DNA of 64,000 nucleotides. Origin: Eubacterium maltosivorans (GTDB lineage Bacteria; Bacillota; Clostridia; Eubacteriales; Eubacteriaceae). Each line of letters opens with the position of its first letter. Positions within the stretch are counted from its first letter, which is position 1. Below the pieces are notes generated by a model, which did no database searches, had not been told where the DNA came from, and was given only the letters and a program-made list of their open reading frames with translations. Shown here one piece after another: positions 26,167 through 35,843 of this stretch. Both the position numbers and the translations under genes were made by a program. The stretch covers positions 2,480,001 through 2,544,000 of the forward strand of contig NZ_CP029487.1 in NCBI RefSeq assembly GCF_002441855.2, written 5' to 3'.

Positions 26167-27972
26167 TCATTTTTTATAGTTCTTTCTGTACATCCGTTTA
26201 TCATCGACCATTTTTCTTCTGAGCTTGTCGTCAAAAAAGTAATAATCGATGGAGGTATCCAGCCGGGCGCAGTTCATGGCCGCGTCAGCAAAGCGCTGAA
26301 GGTCCTCTTTATTCTGCGCATTTTCGGGATATTTTGCCACGCCAATCTGGCCGCCTATCGTAAAGGTCATTCCCTCCACAACACAGGGTTCGTTGAGGCA
26401 TTCAATAATCTCGATACAAATCGGCTCAATTTTTTCTCTGGCGTTACGGTTTGGCAAAAAAAGCACCAGCAAATCATCGCTGTGGCGGGCCAGAAGACCA
26501 TAATGGCCTACGCGGTCACTCAGCTGCTCACATACCTGTTTAACCAGCTGATCACCAACCTCGTAGCCATACAGATCGTTAATTTCATGGTAATTGGTCA
26601 ACGATATATTGAGCAGCGCCATATGTTTCCCAGGCTTTCCGGCATTTTTTGCAAAATAGCGGGTGAGAACCTGGCGCAGCTTAAGCCGGCTGGCGAGACC
26701 CGTGATGGGTTCATGGTAGGCAAGGTATTCAAACTTATTGCGGTATTCCACGCCTTCTGATACATCCAGCCCAACACTGACACAAACACGACGGTTATCA
26801 AAATATGACAACTCTCTCGTGTTCCAGTAGATCCAGCGGATTCTGCCCTCCTTGTCACGAAGGTCAAGGGGCCTGCGGTAATTTCTGTCCTTATTGGTAT
26901 GGCGCTGGCCAACACGGCCAAAAATTTCTTCTGCGGGCTGGCCGATGAGGTTTTCTCTTGACTGGCCAGTCAGTTCTTCAATGAACGGATTGACTTCCAA
27001 AATATTATTATTTTCGTCGGTCGTTAATACCAGCATATCCGAATTATCCACAACGGCTTTTGAATACTGGCTTTGAAAATCCAGGTTATCTCTGAGTTCC
27101 TTTTCCTCCGAAATATTCTGGACGATCCCGATGGTGGACAGGTGCTCATTTTTGCTGGAAAAAGTATGCCGGATACGGTTGAGCACATCCACAACTTCGT
27201 TTTTAGTTGTGATAATGCGGTGATGAATATCCACCGTCTCCTGATTCTGGAACGCGTCCAGAAAGGCTTTTGTTACTCGTTCCTGGTCGGCCGGGTAAAC
27301 CATTTTAAACAGAATGTCCAGATTTGGTTTAATTGTATTAATTTCATAACCCAAAATGTGATAAAGCTCTCTGGACCAGACAATTTCCTTATTCTGGTGG
27401 TTCAGCTCCCAATAGCCCATGCGGGCAATATGCTCGATCTCCACCAGCTTGCTCGCCTGCTCTTCAATATAAGCTTCACGTTCCTGAAGATTCTTTTCAT
27501 CTCTGGCCACAATGCCATAATATACCCTTTCGCTGAAAATAAAGCGGTGAATTTCAACTGAAAAAGGTATGACAGAACGATCCGGCATATAGTATTTTAC
27601 CGAAAGCGTATAGGTGCTTCCCAAATCAAAATTAAGCCGCATATTCGATTTATGCTCTTCATAATCAAAATCTGTATGAAACCGCTGATAATTCTTGCCG
27701 ACAATCTTATCAGCCGAGCGCCCATAATATTCCTCCAGCTTTTTGTTGACACGGAGGATCGTGCCGCTTTCATCCAGAAGGATCACACAATCCGATACCA
27801 TATTGAGCATGGTTCTGATCAGGTCTACGTCCAGGCGGTACTGTTCCTTTTGCTCAAGGTTTTCTTTTTTTAAACGGTAATTGTAATAGAAAAAGCCAGT
27901 TATAATCAAGGCAATGATCAACAGCCAGAGGCTGATATTGCCAATCAGGTTGAATATTAAAAATGTATCCAT
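26167..27972 (-). CDS. Membrane-anchored PAS-repeat protein with degenerate GGDEF domain
   Basis: The 601-residue protein has an N-terminal membrane helix (ISLWLLIIALIITGFFYYNY), then about three PAS domains (starting near 50, 180 and 305; segments such as CVILLDESGTILRVNKKLEEYYGRSADKIVGKN and LVLTTDENNNILEVNPFIEELTGQSRENLIGQPAEEIFG), and a C-terminal GGDEF fold. The GGDEF motif itself reads HSDDL, so cyclase activity is doubtful and it may bind GTP or c-di-GMP as a sensor. It heads the HAD-cca-rsmA gene string. The ligand is unknown. Confidence 0.87.
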   Translation of the reverse strand: MDTFLIFNLIGNISLWLLIIALIITGFFYYNYRLKKENLEQKEQYRLDVDLIRTMLNMVSDCVILLDESGTILRVNKKLEEYYGRSADKIVGKNYQRFHTDFDYEEHKSNMRLNFDLGSTYTLSVKYYMPDRSVIPFSVEIHRFIFSERVYYGIVARDEKNLQEREAYIEEQASKLVEIEHIARMGYWELNHQNKEIVWSRELYHILGYEINTIKPNLDILFKMVYPADQERVTKAFLDAFQNQETVDIHHRIITTKNEVVDVLNRIRHTFSSKNEHLSTIGIVQNISEEKELRDNLDFQSQYSKAVVDNSDMLVLTTDENNNILEVNPFIEELTGQSRENLIGQPAEEIFGRVGQRHTNKDRNYRRPLDLRDKEGRIRWIYWNTRELSYFDNRRVCVSVGLDVSEGVEYRNKFEYLAYHEPITGLASRLKLRQVLTRYFAKNAGKPGKHMALLNISLTNYHEINDLYGYEVGDQLVKQVCEQLSDRVGHYGLLARHSDDLLVLFLPNRNAREKIEPICIEIIECLNEPCVVEGMTFTIGGQIGVAKYPENAQNKEDLQRFADAAMNCARLDTSIDYYFFDDKLRRKMVDDKRMYRKNYKK

Positions 27973-28225
27973 AAAATCTTCCTCGATTTTCTGTACTCAT
28001 GCGCCAAACCAAACTCTCTTTATCTATTTTGCACCATCATTCACTATTTTTCAATATAAAACTGAGTTGCCTTAGGGATTTTATGATAAAATAATAATAT
28101 CCTGAGTATACCATACTCAAAAAAGATTAAATTTTCCTAAGAATATTGACGTTTTATAAAATAAATGTTATTATATCACCACATTACTTTATTGCACTAC
28201 CGCAATAAATTACCGGAGGAAAGCA
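27973..28225. other. Intergenic region between the PAS-GGDEF gene and hisZ
   Basis: This AT-rich region separates the divergent genes. It holds a small inverted repeat (GAGTATACCATACTC, near 28103), the his promoter and a leader inverted repeat. There is no room after the his promoter for a T-box leader. Confidence 0.5.
28146..28209 (+). promoter_or_regulatory. Histidine operon promoter with downstream inverted repeat
   Basis: TTGACG (28146-28151), a 17-bp spacer and TATTAT (28169-28174) form the promoter. TTTATTGC (28188-28195) and GCAATAAA (28202-28209) form a perfect inverted repeat that starts about 14 bp after the -10 box, placed either as a repressor site or as a 5' mRNA hairpin. The 45-nt leader is too short for a T-box. 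Confidence 0.6.
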
Positions 28226-29479
28226 ATGCTAGAAAATTATACGATCGATGGCTTTGAGAATATCCAATATCAAGGCTATCCCGCACTGCAGAAAATAGAG
28301 AATAACCTGGGACAGCTTTTTGAACTGTACGGTTACCATCCCATATCGACACCGACCTTTGAGGCCTATGATCTGTACGCTGCCGAGGATTCCATCGCCA
28401 GCGATGATCTGTTTAAACTTGTCAACCATCAGGGGAAGGTGCTGGCCCTTAAGCCTGACGCCACGCTGGCTGTCACCCGCATGGCCGCCATCAATCACCA
28501 CGATCCCGATGAAATAATCAAATTTTCATATTTAACCAATATTTACCGCAGCTTCGCATCACCGGAAAGCGTTAAAAAGGAAATGACTCAGATGGGCGTT
28601 GAATACTTTGGGAATAACAGCCCTGAGTGTGATGGCGAGATTATCGCACTGGCCATCGAGTCCCTTTTGTCTAACGGCATCGAGGACGTCCATATTGATC
28701 TCGGACACGTCGGCTTTATCAATCACCTGATGGATGAGCTGGCCTTCAGCCCTAAGGAAAAAACACAGCTGTTTAAATACATCGAAAACAAAAACATCGG
28801 CGATATCGGCGAATTTTTAAGCCGCAAAAACCTTGATGATAAAGTCGCAGCTATTATTTTAAAATTACCCAAACTTTACGGCGAACCACAGCAGGTTTTC
28901 AAAAAAATGGAATCGCTCTGCATAAATGACGCTATGAAATGTGTGGTGGATAAGTTAAAGGCCATTTACCGTCATCTGGAGGTTACAGGCTATGCCCGGT
29001 ATATCTCCTTTGATTTAGGTTTCACCAATCAGATGAACTACTATTCTGACCTTATCTTCAAGGGCTATATCAACAATTGGGGTGAGCCAGTGATCAATGG
29101 TGGCCGTTACAACCATTTATCTGAAAAATTCGGCATTTCCCGTCCAGCCTGCGGCTTTGGGATCGATCTGTTGAAAATGATGGAGTATATGGAGCAATAC
29201 CATCTGATGCCTCAAACTGAAAAGAAAAAAAACGTTATTCTCTATGCTCCGGAGGACAAATGTGAAGGGTATAAAAGCGCAGAGATTCTGCGTCAAAAGG
29301 GACAGCCCGCTGAATTGTTTGTCTTAAAAACCACTCCTGAGGAATGTGTCGCTGCTCTTTCCCGGAACGCACTCTATCAGGATGCCCATTATTATTTGAT
29401 CCGCGATCAGAAGACCTACCGTTTTACTGGTCAAAGCTTTCAAGCCATTGACAGCATCATCGAAGCAGAGGTGAACTAA
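28226..29479 (+). CDS. hisZ: ATP phosphoribosyltransferase regulatory subunit
   Basis: The 417-residue protein resembles a class II histidyl-tRNA synthetase core without the anticodon domain: GYHPISTPTFEAYDLYA, LVNHQGKVLALKPDATLAVTRMAA, GVEYFG and INGGRYNHLSEKFGISRPACGFGIDLL. With the short HisG that follows it forms the hetero-octameric first enzyme of histidine synthesis and carries feedback control by histidine. GGAGG lies 6 bp before the ATG. It opens the his operon, with one base between its stop and hisG. Confidence 0.94.
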   Translation: MLENYTIDGFENIQYQGYPALQKIENNLGQLFELYGYHPISTPTFEAYDLYAAEDSIASDDLFKLVNHQGKVLALKPDATLAVTRMAAINHHDPDEIIKFSYLTNIYRSFASPESVKKEMTQMGVEYFGNNSPECDGEIIALAIESLLSNGIEDVHIDLGHVGFINHLMDELAFSPKEKTQLFKYIENKNIGDIGEFLSRKNLDDKVAAIILKLPKLYGEPQQVFKKMESLCINDAMKCVVDKLKAIYRHLEVTGYARYISFDLGFTNQMNYYSDLIFKGYINNWGEPVINGGRYNHLSEKFGISRPACGFGIDLLKMMEYMEQYHLMPQTEKKKNVILYAPEDKCEGYKSAEILRQKGQPAELFVLKTTPEECVAALSRNALYQDAHYYLIRDQKTYRFTGQSFQAIDSIIEAEVN

Positions 29480-29480
29480 G

Positions 29481-30110
29481 ATGCAGATACGTTTAGCTTT
29501 AGCCAAGGGCCGCGTGGCCAGAAAAGCCATCGAGCTCTTACAGAAAATTGGATATATTTTTGAAGATTATGACGAGAAAAGCCGGAAGCTTATCTTTCAG
29601 GATACCACTGGCGCCATTGAGTTTTTCCTCGTAAAATCTCCCGATGTTCCCACCTACGTGGAAAAAGGGGCGGCGGATATTGGTATTGTCGGCCGGGATG
29701 TTTTAATGGAGCACCCTGCCAATGTTTATGAGCTTTTAAATCTGGATATTGGCCAGTGCAAAATGTGCGTTGCTGGCTTTAAGGATTCCAAGCCCCAGTT
29801 TGGAAAAAAACTGGTGGTGGGGACAAAATACCCGGCCATTGCCAAAAATTATTTTAACAGCAAAGACGAGCCAGTTGACCTGATCAAGATCAATGGTTCA
29901 GTGGAGCTGGCCCCTCTTTTAGGGCTGTCAGACTGCATTGTCGATATCGTGGAAAGCGGCAGCACTCTGCGCGAAAACGGTCTGGTAGTGCTGGAAGAAA
30001 TCTGCGACATCAGTTCACGGCTCATTGTCAATAAGGTCAGCCTTAAAACCAAGGGCGCCATGATTGACCCGATTATTGAAAGGTTTGAAACCAACCTTTC
30101 GATCAATTAA
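29481..30110 (+). CDS. hisG: ATP phosphoribosyltransferase, short form
   Basis: The 209-residue protein is the short HisG without the C-terminal regulatory domain, which fits the adjacent hisZ. Motifs include ALAKGRVARKAIELL, AADIGIVGRDVLMEH and LSDCIVDIVESGSTLRENGL (the PRPP-binding region). It joins ATP and PRPP in the first committed step of histidine synthesis. Confidence 0.96.
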   Translation: MQIRLALAKGRVARKAIELLQKIGYIFEDYDEKSRKLIFQDTTGAIEFFLVKSPDVPTYVEKGAADIGIVGRDVLMEHPANVYELLNLDIGQCKMCVAGFKDSKPQFGKKLVVGTKYPAIAKNYFNSKDEPVDLIKINGSVELAPLLGLSDCIVDIVESGSTLRENGLVVLEEICDISSRLIVNKVSLKTKGAMIDPIIERFETNLSIN

Positions 30111-30121
30111 GGAGAATCTCC

Positions 30122-31408
30122 ATGAAAACTTACACATATAATGAAAGCATTAACAATCTCGATACGCTTCTCAAGCGTGACGAGGGTGAGAACCAGGAAA
30201 TCCGAAGCCGGGTTCTGGAAATCATTGATACCGTCAAATCCCAGGGCGACGCGGCACTCATAGACTACACTGAAAAATTTGACGGCTGCCGCCTGGAAGC
30301 CCTGCGTGTTACCGACACCGAAATTCAGGAAGCTTTTGAGCTGGTAGGACCGGAAATGGCCGCTATTATTGAAGAAGCGGCAGGAAATATCCGCGCTTTT
30401 CATGAAAAGCAAAAGGAAGAAACCTGGATGTATAATCCCAGTCCAGGCATTACCCTCGGGCAGCACATCACTCCGCTGGAGAGGGTCGGCCTCTATGTGC
30501 CCGGCGGTAAAGCTGCGTATCCCTCCACGGTGCTGATGGACAGCATCCCGGCCATTGTCGCCGGTGTCGATTCCCTGGTCATGGTAACCCCTCCGGGAAA
30601 AGACGGAAAAATCAACCCGAATATTCTGGCCGCCGCCAGAATTGCCGGCGTTCATGAAATTTACAAAGTAGGCGGTGCACAGGCCATCGCCGCATTAGCT
30701 TACGGAACCGAAAGTATTCTGCCCGTAAATAAAATTGTAGGCCCTGGAAATATCTATGTGGCTACTGCCAAAAAAGAAGTTTTTGGCAAAGTTGCCATCG
30801 ACATGATCGCAGGCCCCAGCGAGGTATTGATTCTGGCTGATGAAACGGCCAATCCTGTTTACGCTGCTGCTGACCTGCTCTCACAGGCTGAGCATGATGA
30901 AATGGCCATGCCTATTCTGGTCACCACCGACGCCGATTTTGGCGAAAGGGTCATCGCTGAGGTTTACCGCCAGATTGAGGCTGACCTGGGACGTAAAGAG
31001 ATCGCCCGAAAATCAGTGGACAACTACGGTTTTGTCTTTTTGGCAGAAAACTTAGACCAGGCCTTTGAGCTCTCCAACGCCATCGCACCTGAACATATGG
31101 AAATTCTCTTGCCTGAGCCAATGCAGTACCTGGAACGTGTCCGCAACGCCGGCGCTATTTTCCTCGGGAGCTACACCCCTGAGCCGCTGGGCGATTATTT
31201 CGCAGGGCCAAATCACACCCTGCCAACCTCCGGCACCGCTAAATTTTCCTCGCCCCTTGGCGTTTATGACTTTATGAAAAAATCCAGCATTCTCTCCTAT
31301 TCCGAGAATGCTCTGGAAAAGGTTTATAAAAAGATCGCTGCTTTTGCCCGCTCCGAAGGGCTTGACGCCCACGCGAAATCCGTGGAGCGCCGCTATGAAG
31401 ACAAGTAA
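30122..31408 (+). CDS. hisD: Histidinol dehydrogenase
   Basis: The 428-residue enzyme has the HisD signature VPGGKAAYPSTVLMDSIPA, the zinc and NAD region IDMIAGPSEVLILADETANP, SQAEHDEMA, NAIAPEHMEI and the C-terminal GPNHTLPTSGTA. It oxidises histidinol to histidine in two NAD+-dependent steps. It begins 11 bp after hisG. Confidence 0.97.
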   Translation: MKTYTYNESINNLDTLLKRDEGENQEIRSRVLEIIDTVKSQGDAALIDYTEKFDGCRLEALRVTDTEIQEAFELVGPEMAAIIEEAAGNIRAFHEKQKEETWMYNPSPGITLGQHITPLERVGLYVPGGKAAYPSTVLMDSIPAIVAGVDSLVMVTPPGKDGKINPNILAAARIAGVHEIYKVGGAQAIAALAYGTESILPVNKIVGPGNIYVATAKKEVFGKVAIDMIAGPSEVLILADETANPVYAAADLLSQAEHDEMAMPILVTTDADFGERVIAEVYRQIEADLGRKEIARKSVDNYGFVFLAENLDQAFELSNAIAPEHMEILLPEPMQYLERVRNAGAIFLGSYTPEPLGDYFAGPNHTLPTSGTAKFSSPLGVYDFMKKSSILSYSENALEKVYKKIAAFARSEGLDAHAKSVERRYEDK

Positions 31409-31419
31409 AGGAGTCCGTC

Positions 31420-32472
31420 ATGAAAAACTTTGCGCGTAAATGTGTTAAAGATCTTGAAGCCTACAAGGTCGAAGCCCCGCAGTATGATATTATCCTCAAT
31501 GCCAACGAAAACCCCTGGGATTTTCCTGAAGCGCTGAAAAAGGAGCTCTGCGATGAGATTATGAAGACACCGCTGAACCGCTACCCAGAAGCCTGCTTCC
31601 CAGAGCTTCTGGGTGAACTCTCAGACTATACTGGTGTACCGGCTGACCAGATCATCTGCGGCTCTGGCTCAGACGAGCTTATCGCCATGATCAACCAGTC
31701 CTTTATGAATCCCGGCGATACGGCCGTCACACACACGCCCTCCTTTGCCATGTATCAGATCTGGACAGCCATTGCCGATGGCCAGTTTGTGGGCGTAACC
31801 GATAAAGACGGACATATCCCAGACGTGGAGGGCATTATTTCCGCCGCCAAAGAAAATGACGCCAAGCTCATCTACCTCTGTAATCCCAACAACCCCACCG
31901 GCTACCTGTTCCCGCGCTACGACATTGTCCAGATACTTGAAGAAACTAATGCTCTGGTCATTCTGGATGAGGCTTATATGGAATTTAAGGGCAGCACCCA
32001 TGTGGATCTCATCGAAAATTATCCAAACCTTCTGGTTTTAAGAACACTTTCCAAGGCCTTTGGTATGGCAGGCATCCGTTGTGGCTACTGTCTTGGCAGC
32101 AAAACGCTTATCGATGTGATGTATAAGGTCAAATCGCCTTACAATCTCAACGTGCTCACACAAAAGGCAGCCGTCATCGCCCTTAAAAATCGCGAAAAGC
32201 TTCTCGACCGTCTGAAAACACTGAATGCTGAGCGCCATAAAATGTACAAGGCACTGCGTGATATGCCGCTGGATTCACTTTACCCTACTGCCTCTAACTT
32301 CATTTACTTTGAAACCAGTAAAGGCGAGGCAATCTATGAAGCCATGAAAAAAAATGGCATCCTCATCAAATTTTTTAAAGGAAACGAAGCGATGCCTGCC
32401 AGTATCCGGCTGTCTATCGGCACCCCTGAAGAAAATCGGAAAGTACTTGAAATATTGAAAAAGGTATTATAA
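31420..32472 (+). CDS. hisC: Histidinol-phosphate aminotransferase
   Basis: The 350-residue class I/II PLP enzyme has NANENPWDFP near the N-terminus, CGSGSDELIAM, CNPNNPTGY, VILDEAYMEF, and the PLP lysine in RTLSKAFGMAGIRCGY. It converts imidazole acetol phosphate to histidinol phosphate with glutamate. It starts 11 bp after hisD. Confidence 0.96.
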   Translation: MKNFARKCVKDLEAYKVEAPQYDIILNANENPWDFPEALKKELCDEIMKTPLNRYPEACFPELLGELSDYTGVPADQIICGSGSDELIAMINQSFMNPGDTAVTHTPSFAMYQIWTAIADGQFVGVTDKDGHIPDVEGIISAAKENDAKLIYLCNPNNPTGYLFPRYDIVQILEETNALVILDEAYMEFKGSTHVDLIENYPNLLVLRTLSKAFGMAGIRCGYCLGSKTLIDVMYKVKSPYNLNVLTQKAAVIALKNREKLLDRLKTLNAERHKMYKALRDMPLDSLYPTASNFIYFETSKGEAIYEAMKKNGILIKFFKGNEAMPASIRLSIGTPEENRKVLEILKKVL

Positions 32473-32473
32473 G

Positions 32474-33061
32474 ATGGAAAGAAAAATCACACTAACAAGA
32501 AAAACCTTTGAAACCGACATTGAACTGACCCTGAACCTCGACGGTACCGGCCAGTGTGCTGTCTCCACAGGCGTTGGCTTTTTTGATCACATGATGACCC
32601 TGTTCACCAAGCACGGCCGCTTTGATCTGACTCTGAAGGCAAAGGGAGACGCCGTAGATAACCACCATGTGCTGGAGGATATCGGTATTCTTCTCGGAAA
32701 AGCCTTTGCCGAAGCCCTCGGTGATAAAGCCGGTATCACCCGCTACGCTTTTCAGTTTACCCCCATGGATGAGGCCCTGTGCCGTATCTGTATTGACATC
32801 AGCGGGCGGTCTTATCTGGTTTATGACGTCCCGCTGACACGAGAGTACATCGGCGAATTTGAAACCGAGATGCTGGAAGAATTTTTTATCGCGTTTGCAA
32901 ACAACAGCAAAATGACGATCCATGTGGCTTCGCTTTACGGCCGTAACAACCACCACATTGTGGAAGGAATTTTCAAATGCTTTGGCCGTACTCTGAAACA
33001 GGCGGTCACCATTGACCCCAACGTTAAGGGCGTGCCGAGCACAAAAGGAGTTTTGGAATGA
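32474..33061 (+). CDS. hisB: Imidazoleglycerol-phosphate dehydratase
   Basis: The 195-residue monofunctional HisB has GVGFFDHMMTLFTKHGRFDL, DNHHVLEDIGILLGKAF and the second metal-binding half with GRNNHHIVEGIFKCFGRTL. There is no fused histidinol-phosphatase domain, so that step needs another gene, which is not in the operon. Its last four bases overlap the hisH start (ATGA). Confidence 0.97.
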   Translation: MERKITLTRKTFETDIELTLNLDGTGQCAVSTGVGFFDHMMTLFTKHGRFDLTLKAKGDAVDNHHVLEDIGILLGKAFAEALGDKAGITRYAFQFTPMDEALCRICIDISGRSYLVYDVPLTREYIGEFETEMLEEFFIAFANNSKMTIHVASLYGRNNHHIVEGIFKCFGRTLKQAVTIDPNVKGVPSTKGVLE

Positions 33062-33666
33062 TCGCAATCATTGATTATGACGTAGGCAATTTAAAAAATG
33101 TCTACACCGCGTTAAAGGATGTGGGGCTGGAAGGCGTGATCACCCGTGACCCAAGGGTCGTGGATAACGCCGAGGCCATTATCCTTCCAGGGGTCGGCGC
33201 TTTCAGCGACGCCATGGATCACCTCAGACAGTTCGACCTCATCGACTGTCTGAACAAAAATGTGCAGTCCGGCAAAACCCTCATGGGTATCTGCCTGGGC
33301 ATGCAGGTTCTGTTTGATAAAAGCTACGAGGACGGCGAGTGGACAGGTCTCGGCTATATTCCCGGAGAGATCGTCAAGTTTGACGCGCCGGGGCTCAAAA
33401 TTCCGCACATGGGCTGGAACAATCTCATCATCAACCGCGATGATCCCCTGGTCAAGGGTATCGGCGGCGAGGATTTCGTCTACTTTGTCCATTCCTATTA
33501 CGCACAGCCAAAAAATTTTGACGATGTCGTCGCCTATGCCGATTACTCTGTTAAGGTACCAGGCATTGTCCGGAAAGAGAACGTCATCGGCATGCAGTTC
33601 CACCCTGAAAAAAGCTCAAAGGTCGGAACCCAACTACTCATGAATTTTAAGGAGAATCTCAAATGA
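33058..33666 (+). CDS. hisH: Imidazole glycerol phosphate synthase, glutaminase subunit
   Basis: The 202-residue class I amidotransferase has the oxyanion PGVGAF, the nucleophile Cys in GICLGMQVLF, and the His-Glu pair in QFHPEKSS. It makes ammonia from glutamine and channels it to HisF. It overlaps both neighbours by four bases (ATGA), pointing to translational coupling. Confidence 0.97.
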   Translation: MIAIIDYDVGNLKNVYTALKDVGLEGVITRDPRVVDNAEAIILPGVGAFSDAMDHLRQFDLIDCLNKNVQSGKTLMGICLGMQVLFDKSYEDGEWTGLGYIPGEIVKFDAPGLKIPHMGWNNLIINRDDPLVKGIGGEDFVYFVHSYYAQPKNFDDVVAYADYSVKVPGIVRKENVIGMQFHPEKSSKVGTQLLMNFKENLK

Positions 33667-34376
33667 TTATATTCCCCGCCATAGATATTAAAAACGGAAA
33701 ATGTGTCCGCCTGAAGCAGGGTGTTAAGGACGATGAAACCATTTATTTCGACAACCCTGTGGAGGTCGCCAAACGCTGGGAATCCGAAGGCGCCGAATAC
33801 CTTCATCTGGTAGACCTTGACGGCGCCTTTGACGGAAAGCCCCAGAATTTGGAGGTCGTCAAAAACATCGTCAAGGCACTTGATATCCCGGTCGAACTCG
33901 GCGGCGGTATCCGCGATGAAGAAATTGCAAAAATGTATGTGGATATCGGTGTCAGCCGCATTATCATCGGGACACAGGCTGTGAAGGATCTTGGCTTTAT
34001 CGAAAAGCTTCTGGCTTTGTATGACGAGAAGGTCTGCGTTTCCATTGACGCCAAGGATGGTATTGTCTGTACAGAGGGCTGGGTAGAAAGCAGCAATATT
34101 GAAGCGCTGGAGCTTGCCGCCAGACTGGAGCGTCTGGGCCTGTCCACCCTGGTTTACACCGATATCTCCAAGGACGGCATGATGAGCGGCCCCAACTTCG
34201 ACATGCTAAATGTTCTCAACCTGCATCTGAACATGGATATCATCGCCTCCGGCGGCATCGCCTCTGCCGGGCATCTCAAAAAACTGGAGGAAATGAACCT
34301 TTACGGCGCCATTACCGGCAAAGCCCTGTATGAGGGCACCATCGACCTGGCCGCTTATCTAAAAGGAGAATGCTGA
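33663..34376 (+). CDS. hisA: ProFAR isomerase
   Basis: The 237-residue (beta-alpha)8 barrel has [17 protein letters not shown] with the first catalytic Asp, the two phosphate-binding loops ([24 protein letters not shown]), and [14 protein letters not shown] with the second Asp. It isomerises the aminoaldose ProFAR to the aminoketose PRFAR. It starts inside the last codons of hisH. Confidence 0.97.
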   Translation: MIIFPAIDIKNGKCVRLKQGVKDDETIYFDNPVEVAKRWESEGAEYLHLVDLDGAFDGKPQNLEVVKNIVKALDIPVELGGGIRDEEIAKMYVDIGVSRIIIGTQAVKDLGFIEKLLALYDEKVCVSIDAKDGIVCTEGWVESSNIEALELAARLERLGLSTLVYTDISKDGMMSGPNFDMLNVLNLHLNMDIIASGGIASAGHLKKLEEMNLYGAITGKALYEGTIDLAAYLKGEC

Positions 34377-34377
34377 A

Positions 34378-35133
34378 ATGCTGACCAAACGTATTATCCC
34401 CTGCCTGGACGTGGACCACGGACGGGTAGTCAAGGGAAAGAAATTTAAGGATATACAGGACGTAGCCGACCCGGTAGAGCTGGGGCGCTATTACTCTGAG
34501 CAGGGCGCAGACGAGCTCGTTTTCTACGATATTACTGCCTCCTACGAGGAGCGGGATATCTTTATCAATATTGTGGAAAAGGTGGCTGAGGCTATCCGCA
34601 TCCCTTTTACCATCGGCGGCGGCATCAGCCGGGTGGAGGATTTCCGTAAGGTGCTTATGGCCGGGGCGGACAAGGTCTCTGTCAATTCCTCGGCGGTTAA
34701 GAATCCCCAGCTGATCCGTGACGCGGCCCTCAAGTTCGGCAACCAGTGCGTGGTGCTCTCCATCGACGCCAAGCGCAACGGCAGCGGCTCCTGGGATGTC
34801 TATGTAAAAGGCGGCCGTGAAAACACCGGCATCGACGCCATCGAATGGGCTAAACGCGGCCAGGAGCTGGGCGCAGGCGAAATTTGTATCAACTCCATTG
34901 ACACCGACGGTGTTAAGCGGGGCTATGACCTTGAGCTCAACCGCAAGCTGTCTGAAATTCTGACGATTCCCGTCATTGCCTCCGGCGGAGCGGGTGAAAA
35001 GTCTCACTTTTCAGAGGTCCTGGAGGCCGGGGCCGACGCCGCCTTGGCCGCATCGGTTTTCCATTATAAAGAGATACCTATTCCTGAGCTAAAGGCTTAT
35101 CTGGCCGGCGAGGGCATCGCGGTAAGAAAATAA
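34378..35133 (+). CDS. hisF: Imidazole glycerol phosphate synthase, cyclase subunit
   Basis: The 251-residue barrel has [15 protein letters not shown] with the catalytic Asp, [34 protein letters not shown] with the second Asp, and [13 protein letters not shown]. It uses ammonia from HisH to form imidazole glycerol phosphate and AICAR. It follows hisA by one base. Confidence 0.97.
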   Translation: MLTKRIIPCLDVDHGRVVKGKKFKDIQDVADPVELGRYYSEQGADELVFYDITASYEERDIFINIVEKVAEAIRIPFTIGGGISRVEDFRKVLMAGADKVSVNSSAVKNPQLIRDAALKFGNQCVVLSIDAKRNGSGSWDVYVKGGRENTGIDAIEWAKRGQELGAGEICINSIDTDGVKRGYDLELNRKLSEILTIPVIASGGAGEKSHFSEVLEAGADAALAASVFHYKEIPIPELKAYLAGEGIAVRK

Positions 35134-35150
35134 AATCTAGGAGAAACAAA

Positions 35151-35774
35151 ATGAACAATGCTATCGAACTGAAATTTAACCACCATGGTCTGATTCCGGC
35201 AGTCCTTCAGGACTATTACACTCGTCAGGTACTCATGGTGGCTTACATGAATAAAGAAGCTCTAGACAAGACTCTGGAAACCGGCAAGGCCACTTTCTGG
35301 AGCCGCAGCCGCAAAGAGCTGTGGACAAAAGGCGAGACCTCCGGCAACTACCAGGAGGTCGTAGCTATCGACTATGACTGCGACGCCGACACACTGCTGG
35401 TACAGGTACTTCCAAAAGGCCCTGCCTGCCACACAGGCGAGACTTCCTGTTTCTATCGTAACCTATACACCAATGAAGAAAAAGCTACAGGAAATATGGA
35501 TATTATTCATAAGCTGGCCGACCAGGTACAGGATCGCCGGGAAAACCCAGTGGAAGGCTCATACACCAACTACCTCTTCCGGGAAGGCGTTGACAAAATC
35601 TGTAAAAAGATCGGTGAAGAATCCGCAGAAACCATCATCGCCGCCAAAAACGATTCAAAGGAAGAACTCACCTACGAGGCCTCCGATTTACTTTACCACC
35701 TGACTGTGCTCTTAAACAACCAGGGTGTGACCTTTGACGATTTGTTTGTAGAATTGACTAAACGGCATAAATAA
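35151..35774 (+). CDS. hisIE: Bifunctional phosphoribosyl-AMP cyclohydrolase / phosphoribosyl-ATP pyrophosphatase
   Basis: The 207-residue fusion has the cyclohydrolase domain first ([36 protein letters not shown] and the zinc site CDADTLLV ... [13 protein letters not shown]), then the MazG-like pyrophosphatase ([22 protein letters not shown] ... [13 protein letters not shown]). It carries out steps two and three of the pathway. It is the last gene of the operon, followed by a strong hairpin. Confidence 0.96.
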   Translation: MNNAIELKFNHHGLIPAVLQDYYTRQVLMVAYMNKEALDKTLETGKATFWSRSRKELWTKGETSGNYQEVVAIDYDCDADTLLVQVLPKGPACHTGETSCFYRNLYTNEEKATGNMDIIHKLADQVQDRRENPVEGSYTNYLFREGVDKICKKIGEESAETIIAAKNDSKEELTYEASDLLYHLTVLLNNQGVTFDDLFVELTKRHK

Positions 35775-35782
35775 ATTATATT

Positions 35783-35820
35783 AAAAAGAACCTGAAATTA
35801 AATTTTTCAGGTTCTTTTTA
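35783..35820. terminator. Terminator of the his operon
   Basis: AAAAAGAACCTGAA and TTCAGGTTCTTTTT pair perfectly over 14 bp. The stem carries T-rich ends on both strands, so it may also end the convergent MATE transcript. Confidence 0.88.
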
Positions 35821-35843
35821 ATTTTGTTATTTTGAATTTTTGT

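Noticed and set aside
28175-28225. T-box or histidine attenuator before hisZ
   Set aside because: The leader after the mapped promoter is only about 45 nt, with no specifier loop, T-box sequence or terminator.
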